The notes: generated by a model not told the origin, from the sequence alone. A stretch of 64,000 bases of DNA from Solirubrobacterales bacterium (GCA_019240115.1 JAFAYV010000011.1:1-64000); one strand, 5' to 3'. Positions 36,535 through 46,033 are shown, numbered from the stretch's first letter. Numbers and translations are program-made.

Positions 36535-37179
36535 ATGAACGACGACTGGCGCCTGCACGTCCGCTTCACCGACCACGGCCTCGCCCACGAGCTCTCAGAG
36601 CTGCTCGGTGCCGGCGAGATCGAGCACGACCTCGAGCGCCGCTTCGCCGATCGCGTCGTCGTCTCGGTCGACGGGCCCGAGCTGTTCTGCTACGCGGGCA
36701 GCCACGCCCAGGCCCAGGCCGCCGGGCAGGTCGTCGACCGCATCGCCACCGCGCGCAGCTGGCAGCTGGAGTCCCAGGTCACGCACTGGCACGCCGAGGC
36801 CGAGCGGTGGGAGGCTCCCGAGCGGCCGCTGCCGAGCACGCCCGCCGAGCACGCGCAGGAGCGCTCCGAGCGGATGGCCGAGGAGCGCGAGGAGTCCGCC
36901 GAGCAGGGCTATCCGGAGATGGAGGTCCAGGTCGCCTGCGGCTCCCGCCATGACGCCGCGCAGCTGTCGCGGACCCTCGAGGACGAGGGGATCACGAACC
37001 TCCACCGCTCCCGATACGTGCTCATCGGGGCCACCGACGAGGACAGCGCGCAGGCCCTCGCCGCTCGCGTCCGCGCCGAAGCGCCCGGCCGTGAGGTGAC
37101 CGTCCAGGTCAACGCCCGCGCTGCCTACGCAAACCTGCCGCCGAACCCGTTCGCGGTCTTCGGCGGGCTCGCCGGTTGA
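36535..37179 (+). CDS. Conserved hypothetical protein with an internal duplication
   Basis: A 214-residue acidic soluble protein that I cannot assign. It contains two similar alpha-beta halves: residues about 4-75 (WRLHVRFTDHGLAHELSELL, VVSVDGPELFCYAG, AGQVVDRIA) and about 127-195 (MEVQVACGSRHDAAQLSRTL, RYVLIGATDEDSAQALAARV). Each reads as strand-helix-strand-strand-helix, like a ferredoxin-like or DUF2007/SPOR-type module. A Glu-rich helix (PAEHAQERSERMAEEREESA) joins them. The gene lies between an ABC exporter on the other strand and a GH15 gene on the same strand; its role is unknown. Confidence 0.75.
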   Translation: MNDDWRLHVRFTDHGLAHELSELLGAGEIEHDLERRFADRVVVSVDGPELFCYAGSHAQAQAAGQVVDRIATARSWQLESQVTHWHAEAERWEAPERPLPSTPAEHAQERSERMAEEREESAEQGYPEMEVQVACGSRHDAAQLSRTLEDEGITNLHRSRYVLIGATDEDSAQALAARVRAEAPGREVTVQVNARAAYANLPPNPFAVFGGLAG

Positions 37180-37273
37180 TCGACCGGAATCGGGAGGTCT
37201 TACCAACCACGGGCGCTGGTGGTTCTCGGTCGCGGTTTGGCATGTTGCGCTGCGGGGCACGATACTGACGCGC

Positions 37274-39256
37274 TTGCGCGAGCCCGAAGCATTCCCGGTG
37301 CCCGACGACCGGCCCGCGCCGAGCACGTTGACGACCGCGTTCCCCATCCGCGATCGCGACGTCTCGGTCCGGCTGGGCAACAGCTCGTTTCCTCCGATCG
37401 CCGAGTACGCGTTCCTGTCGGACTGCGAGACCGTGGCGCTCGTGGCGCCGAGCGGTGCGATCGAGTGGCTGTGCCTGCCACGGGTCGACTCCCCGAGCGT
37501 GTTCGGGGCGATGCTCGACCGCGACGCCGGCTCGTTCCGTCTGGCCCCCGAGGGTCTCTCGGTGCCCGCGGCGCGGCGCTACCTGCCCGGCACGATGGTG
37601 CTCGAGACGAGCTGGGGCACCGGCAAGGGGTGGATCATCGTCCGCGACCTGCTCCTGATCGGCAGCTGGCATCACCAGCACGACCGGTCCCACACCCATC
37701 GTCGCGCGCCGACCGACTACGACGCCGACCACGTGCTGCTGCGGATCGTGCGCTGCGTCAACGGCGAGGCCCAGCTGCTGCTCGACTGCGAGCCGAAGTT
37801 CGACTACGGCCGTGATCCGGCGAGGTGGGAGTACTCGGGCAACGGCTACCACGAGGGCGTGGCCCGCAGCTCCGACGGTCGCGTGGCGCTGCAGCTGACC
37901 ACCGACCTGATGCTCGGCTTCGAGGGGTCCCGGGCGACCGCGCGCCACATGATGAAGGAGGGCGAGGTGGTCTACTGCGCGCTGTCGTGGTCCGAGCACC
38001 CGCCGCCGCAGGACATCGACGAGGCCCATGACCGCATGGTCTGGACCGCCCATCATTGGCAGCACTGGCTGGACCGCGGCAACTTCCCCGACCATCCGTG
38101 GCGCGCGTTCCTGCAGCGCTCGGCGCTCACCCTGAAGGGCCTGACCTACGCGCCAAGCGGCGCGCTGCTGGCGGCGGCGACGACGTCGCTGCCCGAGACT
38201 CCCGGCGGCGAGCGCAACTGGGACTACCGCTACAGCTGGATCCGCGACTCGACGTTCATGCTGTGGGCGCTGCTGTCGCTCGGCTTCGAGTGGGAGGCCA
38301 ACGACTTCTTCTACTTCATCGCCGATGTCGCCGCCGGCGAGGAGAAGCTTCAGGTGATGTACGGGCTCGACGGCGAGCGCAAGCTCGACGAGCACGTGCT
38401 CGACCACCTCGAGGGCTACGAGCGCGCGCAGCCGGTCCGAGTCGGCAACGCCGCCCACGAGCAGGAGCAGCACGATGTGTGGGGGGCGCTGCTCGACTCG
38501 GTCTACCTGCACACCCGCTCGCGCGACTCGCTCGACGATCGCGTATGGCGGATCCTCACCCGTCAGGTCGAGACCGCGATCGAGCACTGGCGCCGGCCCG
38601 ACCGCGGCATCTGGGAGGTCCGCGGCGAACCCAAGCACTTCGTCTCCTCGAAGATGTTCTGCTGGGTGGCCTGCGACCGCGGCAGCCGCCTCGCCGAGCT
38701 GCGCGAGGACTGGGATCGGGCCCGCCGCTGGCGCGCGGTCGCCGACGAGATCCACGCCGACATCTGCGAGCACGGCGTCGACGCGCGCGGCGTGTTCGTC
38801 CAGCACTACGACACCGAGGCGCTCGACGCGGCGCTCCTGCTGCTGCCGCTGATGCGCTTCCTGCCGCCCGAGGACCCGCGCGTCCGCGCCACCGTGTTCG
38901 CCATCGCCGACGAGCTGACCGAGCACGGCCTCGTCCTGCGCTACCGCACCGACGAGACCGACGACGGCCTCGAGGGGCAGGAGGGAACGTTCCTCATCTG
39001 CTCGTTCCTGCTCGTCTCGGCCCTGTGCGAGATCGGCGAGCTCGATCTCGCGCGGACGCTGTGCGAGCGCCTGCTCGGCTACGCGAGTCCGCTCGGCCTC
39101 TACGCCGAGGAGATCGACCCGACGACGGGCCGCCACCTCGGGAACTTCCCCCAGGCGTTCACGCATCTGGCGCTGATCAACGCGGTCATGCACGTGATCC
39201 GGGCCGACGAGCAGGCCGCCGAGAGCAGCTCGCCCTGGGCGCACTGGTCATCGTGA
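37274..39256 (+). CDS. GH15 family glycosidase, trehalase/glucoamylase-like
   Basis: A 660-residue cytosolic enzyme of glycoside hydrolase family 15, closest by recall to the trehalases of mycobacteria and other actinobacteria. It has an N-terminal beta-sandwich (IAEYAFLSDCETVALVAPSG, LCLPRVDSPSVFG) and an alpha/alpha barrel from about 290, with GGERNWDYRYSWIRDS, GIWEVRG (probable general acid Glu) and EEIDPTTG...GNFPQAFTH (second catalytic Glu). It would hydrolyse trehalose or alpha-glucan to glucose. TTG at 37274 is the only start that precedes the conserved region closely. A second, more distant family member is at 53600-55399. Confidence 0.92.
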   Translation: MREPEAFPVPDDRPAPSTLTTAFPIRDRDVSVRLGNSSFPPIAEYAFLSDCETVALVAPSGAIEWLCLPRVDSPSVFGAMLDRDAGSFRLAPEGLSVPAARRYLPGTMVLETSWGTGKGWIIVRDLLLIGSWHHQHDRSHTHRRAPTDYDADHVLLRIVRCVNGEAQLLLDCEPKFDYGRDPARWEYSGNGYHEGVARSSDGRVALQLTTDLMLGFEGSRATARHMMKEGEVVYCALSWSEHPPPQDIDEAHDRMVWTAHHWQHWLDRGNFPDHPWRAFLQRSALTLKGLTYAPSGALLAAATTSLPETPGGERNWDYRYSWIRDSTFMLWALLSLGFEWEANDFFYFIADVAAGEEKLQVMYGLDGERKLDEHVLDHLEGYERAQPVRVGNAAHEQEQHDVWGALLDSVYLHTRSRDSLDDRVWRILTRQVETAIEHWRRPDRGIWEVRGEPKHFVSSKMFCWVACDRGSRLAELREDWDRARRWRAVADEIHADICEHGVDARGVFVQHYDTEALDAALLLLPLMRFLPPEDPRVRATVFAIADELTEHGLVLRYRTDETDDGLEGQEGTFLICSFLLVSALCEIGELDLARTLCERLLGYASPLGLYAEEIDPTTGRHLGNFPQAFTHLALINAVMHVIRADEQAAESSSPWAHWSS

Positions 39257-39318
39257 TCGATCGAGCCGTCTAACCTCCGACGTCCCGCGGGCTGGCGTAT
39301 CGCCGCCGAGCCGGCCGT

Positions 39319-41085
39319 CTAGCGGGTCGGCGCCGGGCCCCCGACCTCGGCCGGCACGCCCGCCGGCGCGACCGCAACGCCCTCGTGGTCGACCGGCGAC
39401 GGCCTCCGCGGCGCCTGGACCCGTCCGCCGCGCGACCACGAGGCCACCGCGGCGATCAGGCAGGCGACGATCGCAAATGCGAACGCCTCGTGCAGTCCGG
39501 TGCGAAACGGCGCCGAGATGAGATGCGGGAAGAACGAGCGGCCGCCGAGCAGGTGCTGCTGCGCGGCCGACAGCCGCGCGAGCACGGGGCTGCCGACGAG
39601 ATGCGCCACCGGGTTGTAGCCCAGGAAGGCCGCGAACAGGATCGACACCGGGGGCAGGTGGGCCGCGCGGCGCGCGGCCTCCCGCGGAACGCCGTGCGCC
39701 GTCAGGCCCGAGAACATCGTGTGCGGCAGCGTCGCCGCGAGGCCGGCGATCATCAGCGTGAAGAAGATGCCGATCGAGAGCACCTGCGCCGAGTTCTGGA
39801 ACGTCTGGTTCATGCCGCCGCCGGCGCCGCGGTCGCTGGGCGGCAGGCTGTTCATCACCCCGGCGCGATTCGGCGAGGCGAACATCCCCATCGAGACGCC
39901 GTTGAGGAACAGCACGGCGGCGAACAGCGGATACGGGAAGTCGATCGGCAGCAGGGTCAACAGAAAGAAGCTGATCGCGGCGCCGATCATGCCGCCGGTG
40001 GCGAACGGGCGTGAGCCGAAGCGATCGGACAGGTAGCCCGAGGTCGGGCCGGCGAACAGCATTCCGATCGTCAGCGGGAGCATGTAGATGCCCGCCCACA
40101 GCGGCGTGTCGACGAAGTCGTAGCCGTGCTGGGGCAGCCAGATTCCCTGCAGCCAGATGACGAGGATGAACATCAGCCCGCCGCGGGCGATCGCCGACAG
40201 CAGGGTCGACATGCTGCCGAAGGTGAAGGCGCGGATCTTGAACAGGGGCAGCTTGAACATCGGGTCCGAGGCCCGCGTCTCGACGATCGCGAACACGAGC
40301 AGGGACAGCACGCCGCAGCCGATGAGGATGATCACGCGCGGGCTCGCCCATCCGGTGGCGGCGTCGCCGTAGGGCCGGATGCCGTAGGTCACCGCGACCA
40401 TGATCAGTACGAGGCCGAGCGCGAAGCTGATGTTCCCCGGCCAGTCGATCGCAGCCCGCCGCGGGGTGGACAGCTCGTGCAGCTTTAGGTACGCCCACAC
40501 CGTGCCGAACACGCCCACCGGCACCGAGATCAGGAACACCATCCGCCAGCTGATCGGCGCGAGCAGCCCGCCGAGCACGAGCCCAATGAACAGGCCGCTG
40601 ACGCCGACGATGTTGTTGATGCCCAGCGCCGTCCCCCGCTGGTCGGCGGGGAACGCGTCGGTGATGATCGCGGCGGAGTTGGCGAGCAGACAGGCGGCGC
40701 CGACGCCCTGCACGATCCTGAAGACGATGAGGAAGATCGCCCCGGGGCGCCCCGTCAGCCAGTCGACGGTCAAGATCAGCGAGGCCACCGTGTAGATGAC
40801 GAAGCCGAGGTTGTAGATCCGCACCCGGCCGTACATGTCGCCGAGCCGGCCGAGGCTGACGATGAGCACGCTGGCGACGACGAGGAAGCCGAGGATCATC
40901 CACAGCAGGTAGAAGCTGTTGGCGGGCACGAGCGGATCGAGCTTGATCCCGCGGAAGATGTCGGGCATCGCGATGAGCGTGATCGACGCGTCGAGGGTGG
41001 CCAGCAGCACCCCGAGGGTGCAGTTGGAGAGCGCGATCCACTTGTAGTGATCGCCTCGCGGGTCGGTGCGGCCGTTGGTCGCCAT
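39319..41085 (-). CDS. DHA2-type MFS drug efflux transporter
   Basis: A 588-residue membrane protein with about 14 helices, of the EmrB/QacA branch that exports drugs by proton antiport. The first helix region carries TLDASITLIAMPDI, the A-loop SLGRLGDMYGRVRIYN, and motif C-like GINNIVGVSGLFIGLVLGG. A longer loop (about residues 470-520) and a proline-rich tail are less conserved. ATG at 41085 gives the MATNGRTDPRGDHYKWIAL start. It is divergent from a TetR gene, 72 bp away, which almost certainly represses it. Confidence 0.94.
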   Translation of the reverse strand: MATNGRTDPRGDHYKWIALSNCTLGVLLATLDASITLIAMPDIFRGIKLDPLVPANSFYLLWMILGFLVVASVLIVSLGRLGDMYGRVRIYNLGFVIYTVASLILTVDWLTGRPGAIFLIVFRIVQGVGAACLLANSAAIITDAFPADQRGTALGINNIVGVSGLFIGLVLGGLLAPISWRMVFLISVPVGVFGTVWAYLKLHELSTPRRAAIDWPGNISFALGLVLIMVAVTYGIRPYGDAATGWASPRVIILIGCGVLSLLVFAIVETRASDPMFKLPLFKIRAFTFGSMSTLLSAIARGGLMFILVIWLQGIWLPQHGYDFVDTPLWAGIYMLPLTIGMLFAGPTSGYLSDRFGSRPFATGGMIGAAISFFLLTLLPIDFPYPLFAAVLFLNGVSMGMFASPNRAGVMNSLPPSDRGAGGGMNQTFQNSAQVLSIGIFFTLMIAGLAATLPHTMFSGLTAHGVPREAARRAAHLPPVSILFAAFLGYNPVAHLVGSPVLARLSAAQQHLLGGRSFFPHLISAPFRTGLHEAFAFAIVACLIAAVASWSRGGRVQAPRRPSPVDHEGVAVAPAGVPAEVGGPAPTR

Positions 41086-41157
41086 CAGGTCGTGGCCGCG
41101 GCGAGGATCGGCCGGGGAGGGACGCGGTGACGTTCTTCCCCGGAGGCGGACACGACG

Positions 41158-41766
41158 ATGTACTCTAGCGGAATGATCATTCCGGTCGCGGCGGAGCGCG
41201 GCGTGCGGGACTGGTCGGCGCTCACCTCGGTGGCCAAGCGCGAGCGGCTGCTCGACGCCGCCACCGAGGTCTTCGCCCGCGACGGACTCGACGCGCCGAT
41301 GAGCGCGGTCGCCGCCGCCGCGGGCGCCGGAGTGGCGAGCGTCTACCGCATCGTGCCCTCCAAGCACGAGCTGCTGGCGGCGCTCGTCGGCCGGCGCATG
41401 GATCAGATCGCCGACGCCGCGGCACAGGCCGCCGCACGGCCGGGGGACCGGTGGTCGGCGCTGACCGACATGCTCGCCTCGCTCGTTGGACGTCAGTCGG
41501 CCGACGATCTCCTCGGCGAGGCGCGCGTCGCGGTCGCCGACCATCCCGACGTGCTCGCGCGCAGCGCGCGGGCGACCGCTGCCATGAGCGCGCTGCTGGC
41601 GGCCGCGCGCGCCGAGGGGCGCCTGCGCGCCGACGCCACCGATCTCGACCTGCGGCTGCTGTTCGCCGCCACCCGGGCCGCCAAGCGGATCGAGCCCGAG
41701 CACTGGCCGCGGATGCTCGAGCTGATGATCGACGCGCTCGACGCCGACCGCGGTCGACCCGCGTGA
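41158..41766 (+). CDS. TetR-family transcriptional repressor
   Basis: A 202-residue regulator. The helix-turn-helix domain (about 20-70) has RERLLDAATEVFARDGLDAP and AGAGVASVYRIVPSKHELLA; the rest is the helical ligand-binding domain. ATG at 41158 has GGAGG eleven bases upstream; ATG at 41173 is an alternative. A perfect 16-bp palindrome lies across codons 4-9, an unusual site for an operator but one that would block both its own and the MFS transcripts. The stop codon begins a 9-bp tandem repeat. The inducer is unknown and is probably a pump substrate. Confidence 0.93.
   Translation: MYSSGMIIPVAAERGVRDWSALTSVAKRERLLDAATEVFARDGLDAPMSAVAAAAGAGVASVYRIVPSKHELLAALVGRRMDQIADAAAQAAARPGDRWSALTDMLASLVGRQSADDLLGEARVAVADHPDVLARSARATAAMSALLAAARAEGRLRADATDLDLRLLFAATRAAKRIEPEHWPRMLELMIDALDADRGRPA
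41169..41184. promoter_or_regulatory. Perfect 16-bp palindrome, likely TetR operator
   Basis: CGGAATGATCATTCCG is an exact inverted repeat without a spacer, of the kind bound by TetR/AcrR dimers. It lies at the 5' end of the TetR gene and 84 bp from the MFS pump start. Confidence 0.7.
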
Positions 41767-41825
41767 CCAGCGTGACCCGTGTGACCCGTGTGACCCGCGT
41801 GACCCGCGTGACCCGTGTGACCCGG
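41763..41825. repeat. Seven 9-bp tandem units at the end of the TetR gene
   Basis: Units of the form GTGACCCGT/C repeat seven times without gaps (the first reads GTGACCAGC, the last GTGACCCGG). The first TGA is the TetR stop; since the period is nine, each unit places another TGA in the same frame. The array ends two bases before the 3' end of the convergent aldo/keto reductase gene. Confidence 0.95.
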
Positions 41826-41826
41826 A

Positions 41827-42849
41827 CTAACGGCGGCGCGCCTCGGGCTCGAGCGCCGGGTTGCTGTAGCCGTCGTCGCCGAGCCGGAGGTTGACCCCCG
41901 GGGGCACGATCCGGTCGATCTCGTCGAGCACGTCGGCGGACAGGGTCACGTCGGCGGCCGTCAGCTGGGACTCGAGCTGCTCCATCGTCCGCGGGCCGAT
42001 GATCGCGGAGGTGACCGCGGGATGGCGGATGACGAACGCGATCGCCATCTCGACGAGCGTCATCCCCGCCTCCTCGGCGAGTGCCGCGAGGGCGTCGGCG
42101 GCGTCGAGCTTGCGCTGGTTCTCGGGCAGCGACATGTCGTAGCGATCGGGCAGCATGGCGGCGCGGCGGCTCTCGGGCAGCTCCTCGCCCTTGCGATACC
42201 GGCCCGACAGCCAGCCGCCGGCGAGCGGGCTCCACGGGATGACGCCCATCCCGTACCGAGCGCAGGTGGGCAGCACGTCGCGCTCGACGTCGCGCACGAG
42301 CAGCGAGTAGGGCGGCTGCTCGCAGACGAAGCGCTCGCGGCCGCGCTCGCGCGCGGTCCACTGAGCCTCGACGATCTGCGACCCCGGGAACGTCGAGGAG
42401 CCGATCGAGCGGACCTTGCCGGCGCGGACGAGGTCGGTCAGCGCGCCGAGCGTCTCGTCGATGTCGGTGTCGAGCTCAGGCCGGTGGATCTGGTAGAGGT
42501 CGATCCAGTCGGTCTGCAGGCGGCGCAGCGAGTTGTCGATCTCGGTCGTGATCCAGCGACGGGTGTTGCCGAACTCGTTCGGGTCGTCGCCCATCTGGCC
42601 GTGGACCTTGGTGGCGAGCACGACGTGCTCGCGCCGGCCTCCGGCGAGCGCCTTGCCGACGATCTCCTCGGACTCCCCGCGGGCATAGACGTCGGCGGTG
42701 TCGATGAAGTTGATGCCCGCATCGAGCGCGCGGTGGATGACGCGGATGCTGTCGTCGTGGTCGGGATTGCCCCATTCGCCGAACATCATCGTCCCGAGGC
42801 AGAGCGGAGCGACCTTGATGCCGGTGGTACCTAGCGTGCGGTGGTTCAT
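41827..42849 (-). CDS. Aldo/keto reductase
   Basis: A 340-residue TIM-barrel NADPH-dependent reductase of carbonyl compounds. The catalytic tetrad is visible: Asp and Tyr in FIDTADVYARGESE, Lys in LATKVHG and His in LYQIHRP. The NADPH-binding C-terminal part (AIIGPRTMEQLESQL) and the IPWSPLAGGWLSGRY segment are those of the YakC/general-stress AKR group. ATG at 42849 starts MNHRTLGTTGIKVAPLCLG. It is divergent from gnd, 81 bp away, which makes NADPH, though co-regulation is only a guess. Confidence 0.95.
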   Translation of the reverse strand: MNHRTLGTTGIKVAPLCLGTMMFGEWGNPDHDDSIRVIHRALDAGINFIDTADVYARGESEEIVGKALAGGRREHVVLATKVHGQMGDDPNEFGNTRRWITTEIDNSLRRLQTDWIDLYQIHRPELDTDIDETLGALTDLVRAGKVRSIGSSTFPGSQIVEAQWTARERGRERFVCEQPPYSLLVRDVERDVLPTCARYGMGVIPWSPLAGGWLSGRYRKGEELPESRRAAMLPDRYDMSLPENQRKLDAADALAALAEEAGMTLVEMAIAFVIRHPAVTSAIIGPRTMEQLESQLTAADVTLSADVLDEIDRIVPPGVNLRLGDDGYSNPALEPEARRR

Positions 42850-42930
42850 GACCTTCACGCTAGTGCCCCCGTGCGCAGGTCCTGCGGACCGGAGGCACCA
42901 GGACGCGCGCGAGGGGTAGGTTTTGCGCGC

Positions 42931-44367
42931 ATGAGCGCATCCGACCCCCACTTCGGCCTGACCGGCCTGGCCACGATGGGCGCCAACCTGGCGCGCAACG
43001 TCGCCCACCACGACATCCCCGTCGTCGTCCACAACCGCACCACGAGCCGGATGACGAGGTTCGTGCACGAGCACGGCGACGAGGGCCCGATCACCGGGCA
43101 GGAGTCGACCGTCGATTGGGTCGCGGCGCTCGCGCGCCCCCGCGTCCTGATGTGCATGGTCCAGGCGGGCGCCGCGACCGACGCGGTCATCGACGACATC
43201 GCGCCGCACCTCGACGAGGGCGACATCCTCATCGACGGCGGCAACGCGAACTTCCGCGACACCCAGCGCCGCCACGCCAAGCTCGCCCAGGGGGGCATCC
43301 ATTTCCTCGGCGTCGGCGTCTCGGGCGGCGAGGAGGGCGCGCTCAATGGGCCGAGCATCATGCCCGGCGGCGACCCCGGGCCCTACGACGAATCGGTCAA
43401 GCCGATCTTCGAGGCGATCGCGGCCAATGTCGACGGCACGCCGTGCTGCACCTACGTCGGCGCCGACGGCGCGGGGCACTACGTGAAGATGGTCCACAAC
43501 GGGATCGAGTACGCCGACATGCAGCTGATCGCGGAGACCTACGACCTGCTGCGCGTCGGCTGCGGAATGGAGGTCCCCGAGATCGCCGAGCGGTTCACCC
43601 GCTACAACGAGACCGAGCTCGAGTCCTTCCTGATCGAGATCACCGCCCGCGTGCTGGCCAAGACCGACGAGGCGACGGGACGGCCGCTCGTCGACGTCAT
43701 CCTCGACGCCGCCGAGCAGAAGGGCACCGGGCGCTGGACCGCCCAGAACGCGCTCGAGCTGGGCGTGCCGTTGACGGGGATCACCGAGGCGGTGTTCGCG
43801 CGGGCGTTGAGCGCGCTGAAGTCAGAGCGCGAGTTCGCCGACGGCCGCCTCGCCGGACCGACGCCCGACGGCAGCGGCGGCGAGCAGCTCGCCCAGGACC
43901 TCGAGCATGCCCTGTACGCGTCGAAGATCGTGTCCTACGCGCAGGGCTTCGCGCAGATCGCCGCCGCGGCGAACGACGAGCGCTGGGATGTCGACCTCGG
44001 CGCGATGGCGACGATCTGGCGCGGCGGCTGCATCATCCGCGCCCGCTTCCTGGACCGTATCCGCGAGGCCTACGACGATCAGCCCGACCTCGACAACCTG
44101 ATGCTCGCCGACTTCTTCGCCCAGGCTCTCGCCGATGCTCAGGATCCGTGGCGCCGCGTGATCGGGCGGGCGGCCGAGCTCGGCATCCCCACGCCAGCGT
44201 TCTCCTCGTCGCTGGCCTACTACGACGGCTACCGCCGTGCGCACGGGCCGGCGGCGCTCATCCAGGGGCTGCGCGACCTGTTCGGCGCCCACACCTACCG
44301 GCGGGTCGACCGCGAGGGGACGTTCCACACGCTGTGGGGCGGCGACGGCTCGCAGATCCGGGCCTGA
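42931..44367 (+). CDS. gnd: 6-phosphogluconate dehydrogenase, decarboxylating
   Basis: A 478-residue enzyme of the pentose phosphate pathway: 6-phosphogluconate + NADP+ to ribulose 5-phosphate + CO2 + NADPH. The cofactor loop GLATMGANLARN is near residue 12, GVSGGEEGALNGPSIMPGG near 130 binds substrate, and the catalytic Lys and His/Asn are in GHYVKMVHNGIEYADMQLI. The length and the long helical C-terminal domain (ending FHTLWGG) fit the long, dimeric form. ATG at 42931 starts at the expected point. There is no clear Shine-Dalgarno, so it may be leaderless. Confidence 0.97.
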   Translation: MSASDPHFGLTGLATMGANLARNVAHHDIPVVVHNRTTSRMTRFVHEHGDEGPITGQESTVDWVAALARPRVLMCMVQAGAATDAVIDDIAPHLDEGDILIDGGNANFRDTQRRHAKLAQGGIHFLGVGVSGGEEGALNGPSIMPGGDPGPYDESVKPIFEAIAANVDGTPCCTYVGADGAGHYVKMVHNGIEYADMQLIAETYDLLRVGCGMEVPEIAERFTRYNETELESFLIEITARVLAKTDEATGRPLVDVILDAAEQKGTGRWTAQNALELGVPLTGITEAVFARALSALKSEREFADGRLAGPTPDGSGGEQLAQDLEHALYASKIVSYAQGFAQIAAAANDERWDVDLGAMATIWRGGCIIRARFLDRIREAYDDQPDLDNLMLADFFAQALADAQDPWRRVIGRAAELGIPTPAFSSSLAYYDGYRRAHGPAALIQGLRDLFGAHTYRRVDREGTFHTLWGGDGSQIRA

Positions 44368-44389
44368 CCCCTCAGTGCCCGCGTCCGCG

Positions 44390-45937
44390 CTACCGACCCG
44401 GCAGATGCAGGATCACCAGCGTGCTCGTCCGCGAGCTGTCGTGGTAGCTGCCAGTCGGCAGGATGACGCGACCGCCGACGACGATCGGGCTGTTCCAGTG
44501 CCCGGGCGCGACCGGGAACGCCCGCACGAGCGCGCCGGTGAGGGGCTGGCGGACGACCAGCGAGCCGTCGATCTCGTCGTAGAGGTAGAGCAGGCCTCCG
44601 GCGAGCACCGGGCTGGTGGCGGCCGTCGACCGGTGCCAGAGCACGCGCAGCCGGGGGTGGCCGGGGTCGACGAGCTCGTAGGCGGCGGTGCCCCCGTCGG
44701 TGCCGACGAAGACGTCGATGCGCCCGCCGCGGCTCCACACGGCGGGCGCCGTGAGCAGCTGCGCCCCGCCGGGAGTCGAGGTCTCGCTCAACTCGCCCCC
44801 AAGGCGCTTCCCGGCGCCCGCGGTCGTGCCGTCCAGGCGCGTCAGGTCGAGCACGTGCAGCCTGCCGTCCTTGCCGCCCTGGACCGCCAGGCGGCGGCCG
44901 TGGAAGGGAGGTAGCACGGCCGGGGAGGCACTGCCGACGTCGACGTCCCCGCTGTCGAGCGTCCGCCAGTTCGTGGGCGTCCAGTTGTGCAGCAGGCGGC
45001 TCGCGTCGGGACTCAGCTCCAGCGCTGAGTTGCCCCAGTTCGTCGAGCCGTCGAACGGCCCGTTGCCGGTCGCGGTCAGGATCCTGCCCGAGCCGGGTTC
45101 GATCACCGCTCCGGCTCGTCCCCACATGGCGTCGTCGCCGCGCGTGTCGGTGACCCGGCAGGAGGCGGCGCGGATGAGCCGGTGCCGGTTCGAGCACTCG
45201 CTGTTGAACACGTGCACGATCCGGCCGCTCGTGCGGTCGATCGTGACCAGGTGGCCGTCGTAGGGCGGGATGTCGCCGATGTAGCCGCCGGTCTGCACGA
45301 CCACGCTGCCGCCGGCGACGTTCAGCGCCGAGGCGAGCTTCTCGTGCGCCGGGTCGAGCGTGATCGCCCGCGTCCAGACCGGCCGGCCCGTGGCCAGCGC
45401 GAGCTTTGAGACCGTCCCGTTCGGAGCCGCCGAGTAGACGAACCGGCGGTCGGGATCGACGACGGGGCCGGCGGTGGTCACCTGGGGGTTGCCCGGGGCG
45501 CCGTCGATGCCCGCCGGCATGAACTGCCAGACGAGGCGCCCGGTCTGGGCGTCGACCGCGATCGCGCGGCCATAGCTGGTGGTCACCACGACGAGGTCGC
45601 GGCGCGAGCCAAGCGCCCGCACCCCGTGCACCTCGACCGCTGCGGAGTCCGCGATCCCGTCCAGCGTCACCCGCCTCGCGCGCAGCGAACCGACGTTGGC
45701 GGCGGTGATACCGGTGTCCGACGGCCCGATCCCCGAGCGCGCAGCGTCGGCGTCGAAGTTCACCCAGTCCCCGCCCGGGACCGGCCCGGCGACGGCGCTC
45801 GCGGTCGGGGAGCCCGGGGTCGACCCCGTTCCGGGCGCGGCGCCGCCCGAGCTCTCCGGGACCCCGGTCGTGCCGCACGCGACGAGCGCCAGGGCCGCCG
45901 CGACCACGAGGCCCGCCCGCCGGGTGCGCTGCCACAT
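44390..45937 (-). CDS. PQQ-propeller lipoprotein
   Basis: A 515-residue secreted protein. The N-terminus is a lipoprotein signal with the lipobox LVAC at about residues 18-21, then a Gly/Ser/Pro-rich linker. The rest is a beta-propeller of outer repeats of the PQQ/quinoprotein dehydrogenase type (for example GRAIAVDAQTGRLVWQF, KLALATGRPVWTRAI, GRILTATGNGPFDG). Catalytic residues for PQQ cannot be claimed, so it may be a BamB-like binding propeller at the cell surface rather than an alcohol dehydrogenase. It is divergent from the secreted phosphodiesterase, 175 bp away. Confidence 0.85.
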   Translation of the reverse strand: MWQRTRRAGLVVAAALALVACGTTGVPESSGGAAPGTGSTPGSPTASAVAGPVPGGDWVNFDADAARSGIGPSDTGITAANVGSLRARRVTLDGIADSAAVEVHGVRALGSRRDLVVVTTSYGRAIAVDAQTGRLVWQFMPAGIDGAPGNPQVTTAGPVVDPDRRFVYSAAPNGTVSKLALATGRPVWTRAITLDPAHEKLASALNVAGGSVVVQTGGYIGDIPPYDGHLVTIDRTSGRIVHVFNSECSNRHRLIRAASCRVTDTRGDDAMWGRAGAVIEPGSGRILTATGNGPFDGSTNWGNSALELSPDASRLLHNWTPTNWRTLDSGDVDVGSASPAVLPPFHGRRLAVQGGKDGRLHVLDLTRLDGTTAGAGKRLGGELSETSTPGGAQLLTAPAVWSRGGRIDVFVGTDGGTAAYELVDPGHPRLRVLWHRSTAATSPVLAGGLLYLYDEIDGSLVVRQPLTGALVRAFPVAPGHWNSPIVVGGRVILPTGSYHDSSRTSTLVILHLPGR

Positions 45938-46033
45938 CGAGCTGATGCTAGTGCCCGCTCATGCACGGTCGCAGGGAGAGCGCTCACCAAGGGACGTCTG
46001 CCAGTTGGGGCTGTCCCGTGGCCGACACCCCAC

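Noticed and set aside
41763-41825. CRISPR-like repeat array
   Set aside because: Units are 9 bp with no spacers and no cas genes are in the window.
42850-43497. Upstream extension of the aldo/keto reductase frame to 43497
   Set aside because: It runs antisense through gnd, and ATG 42849 gives the exact family N-terminus.
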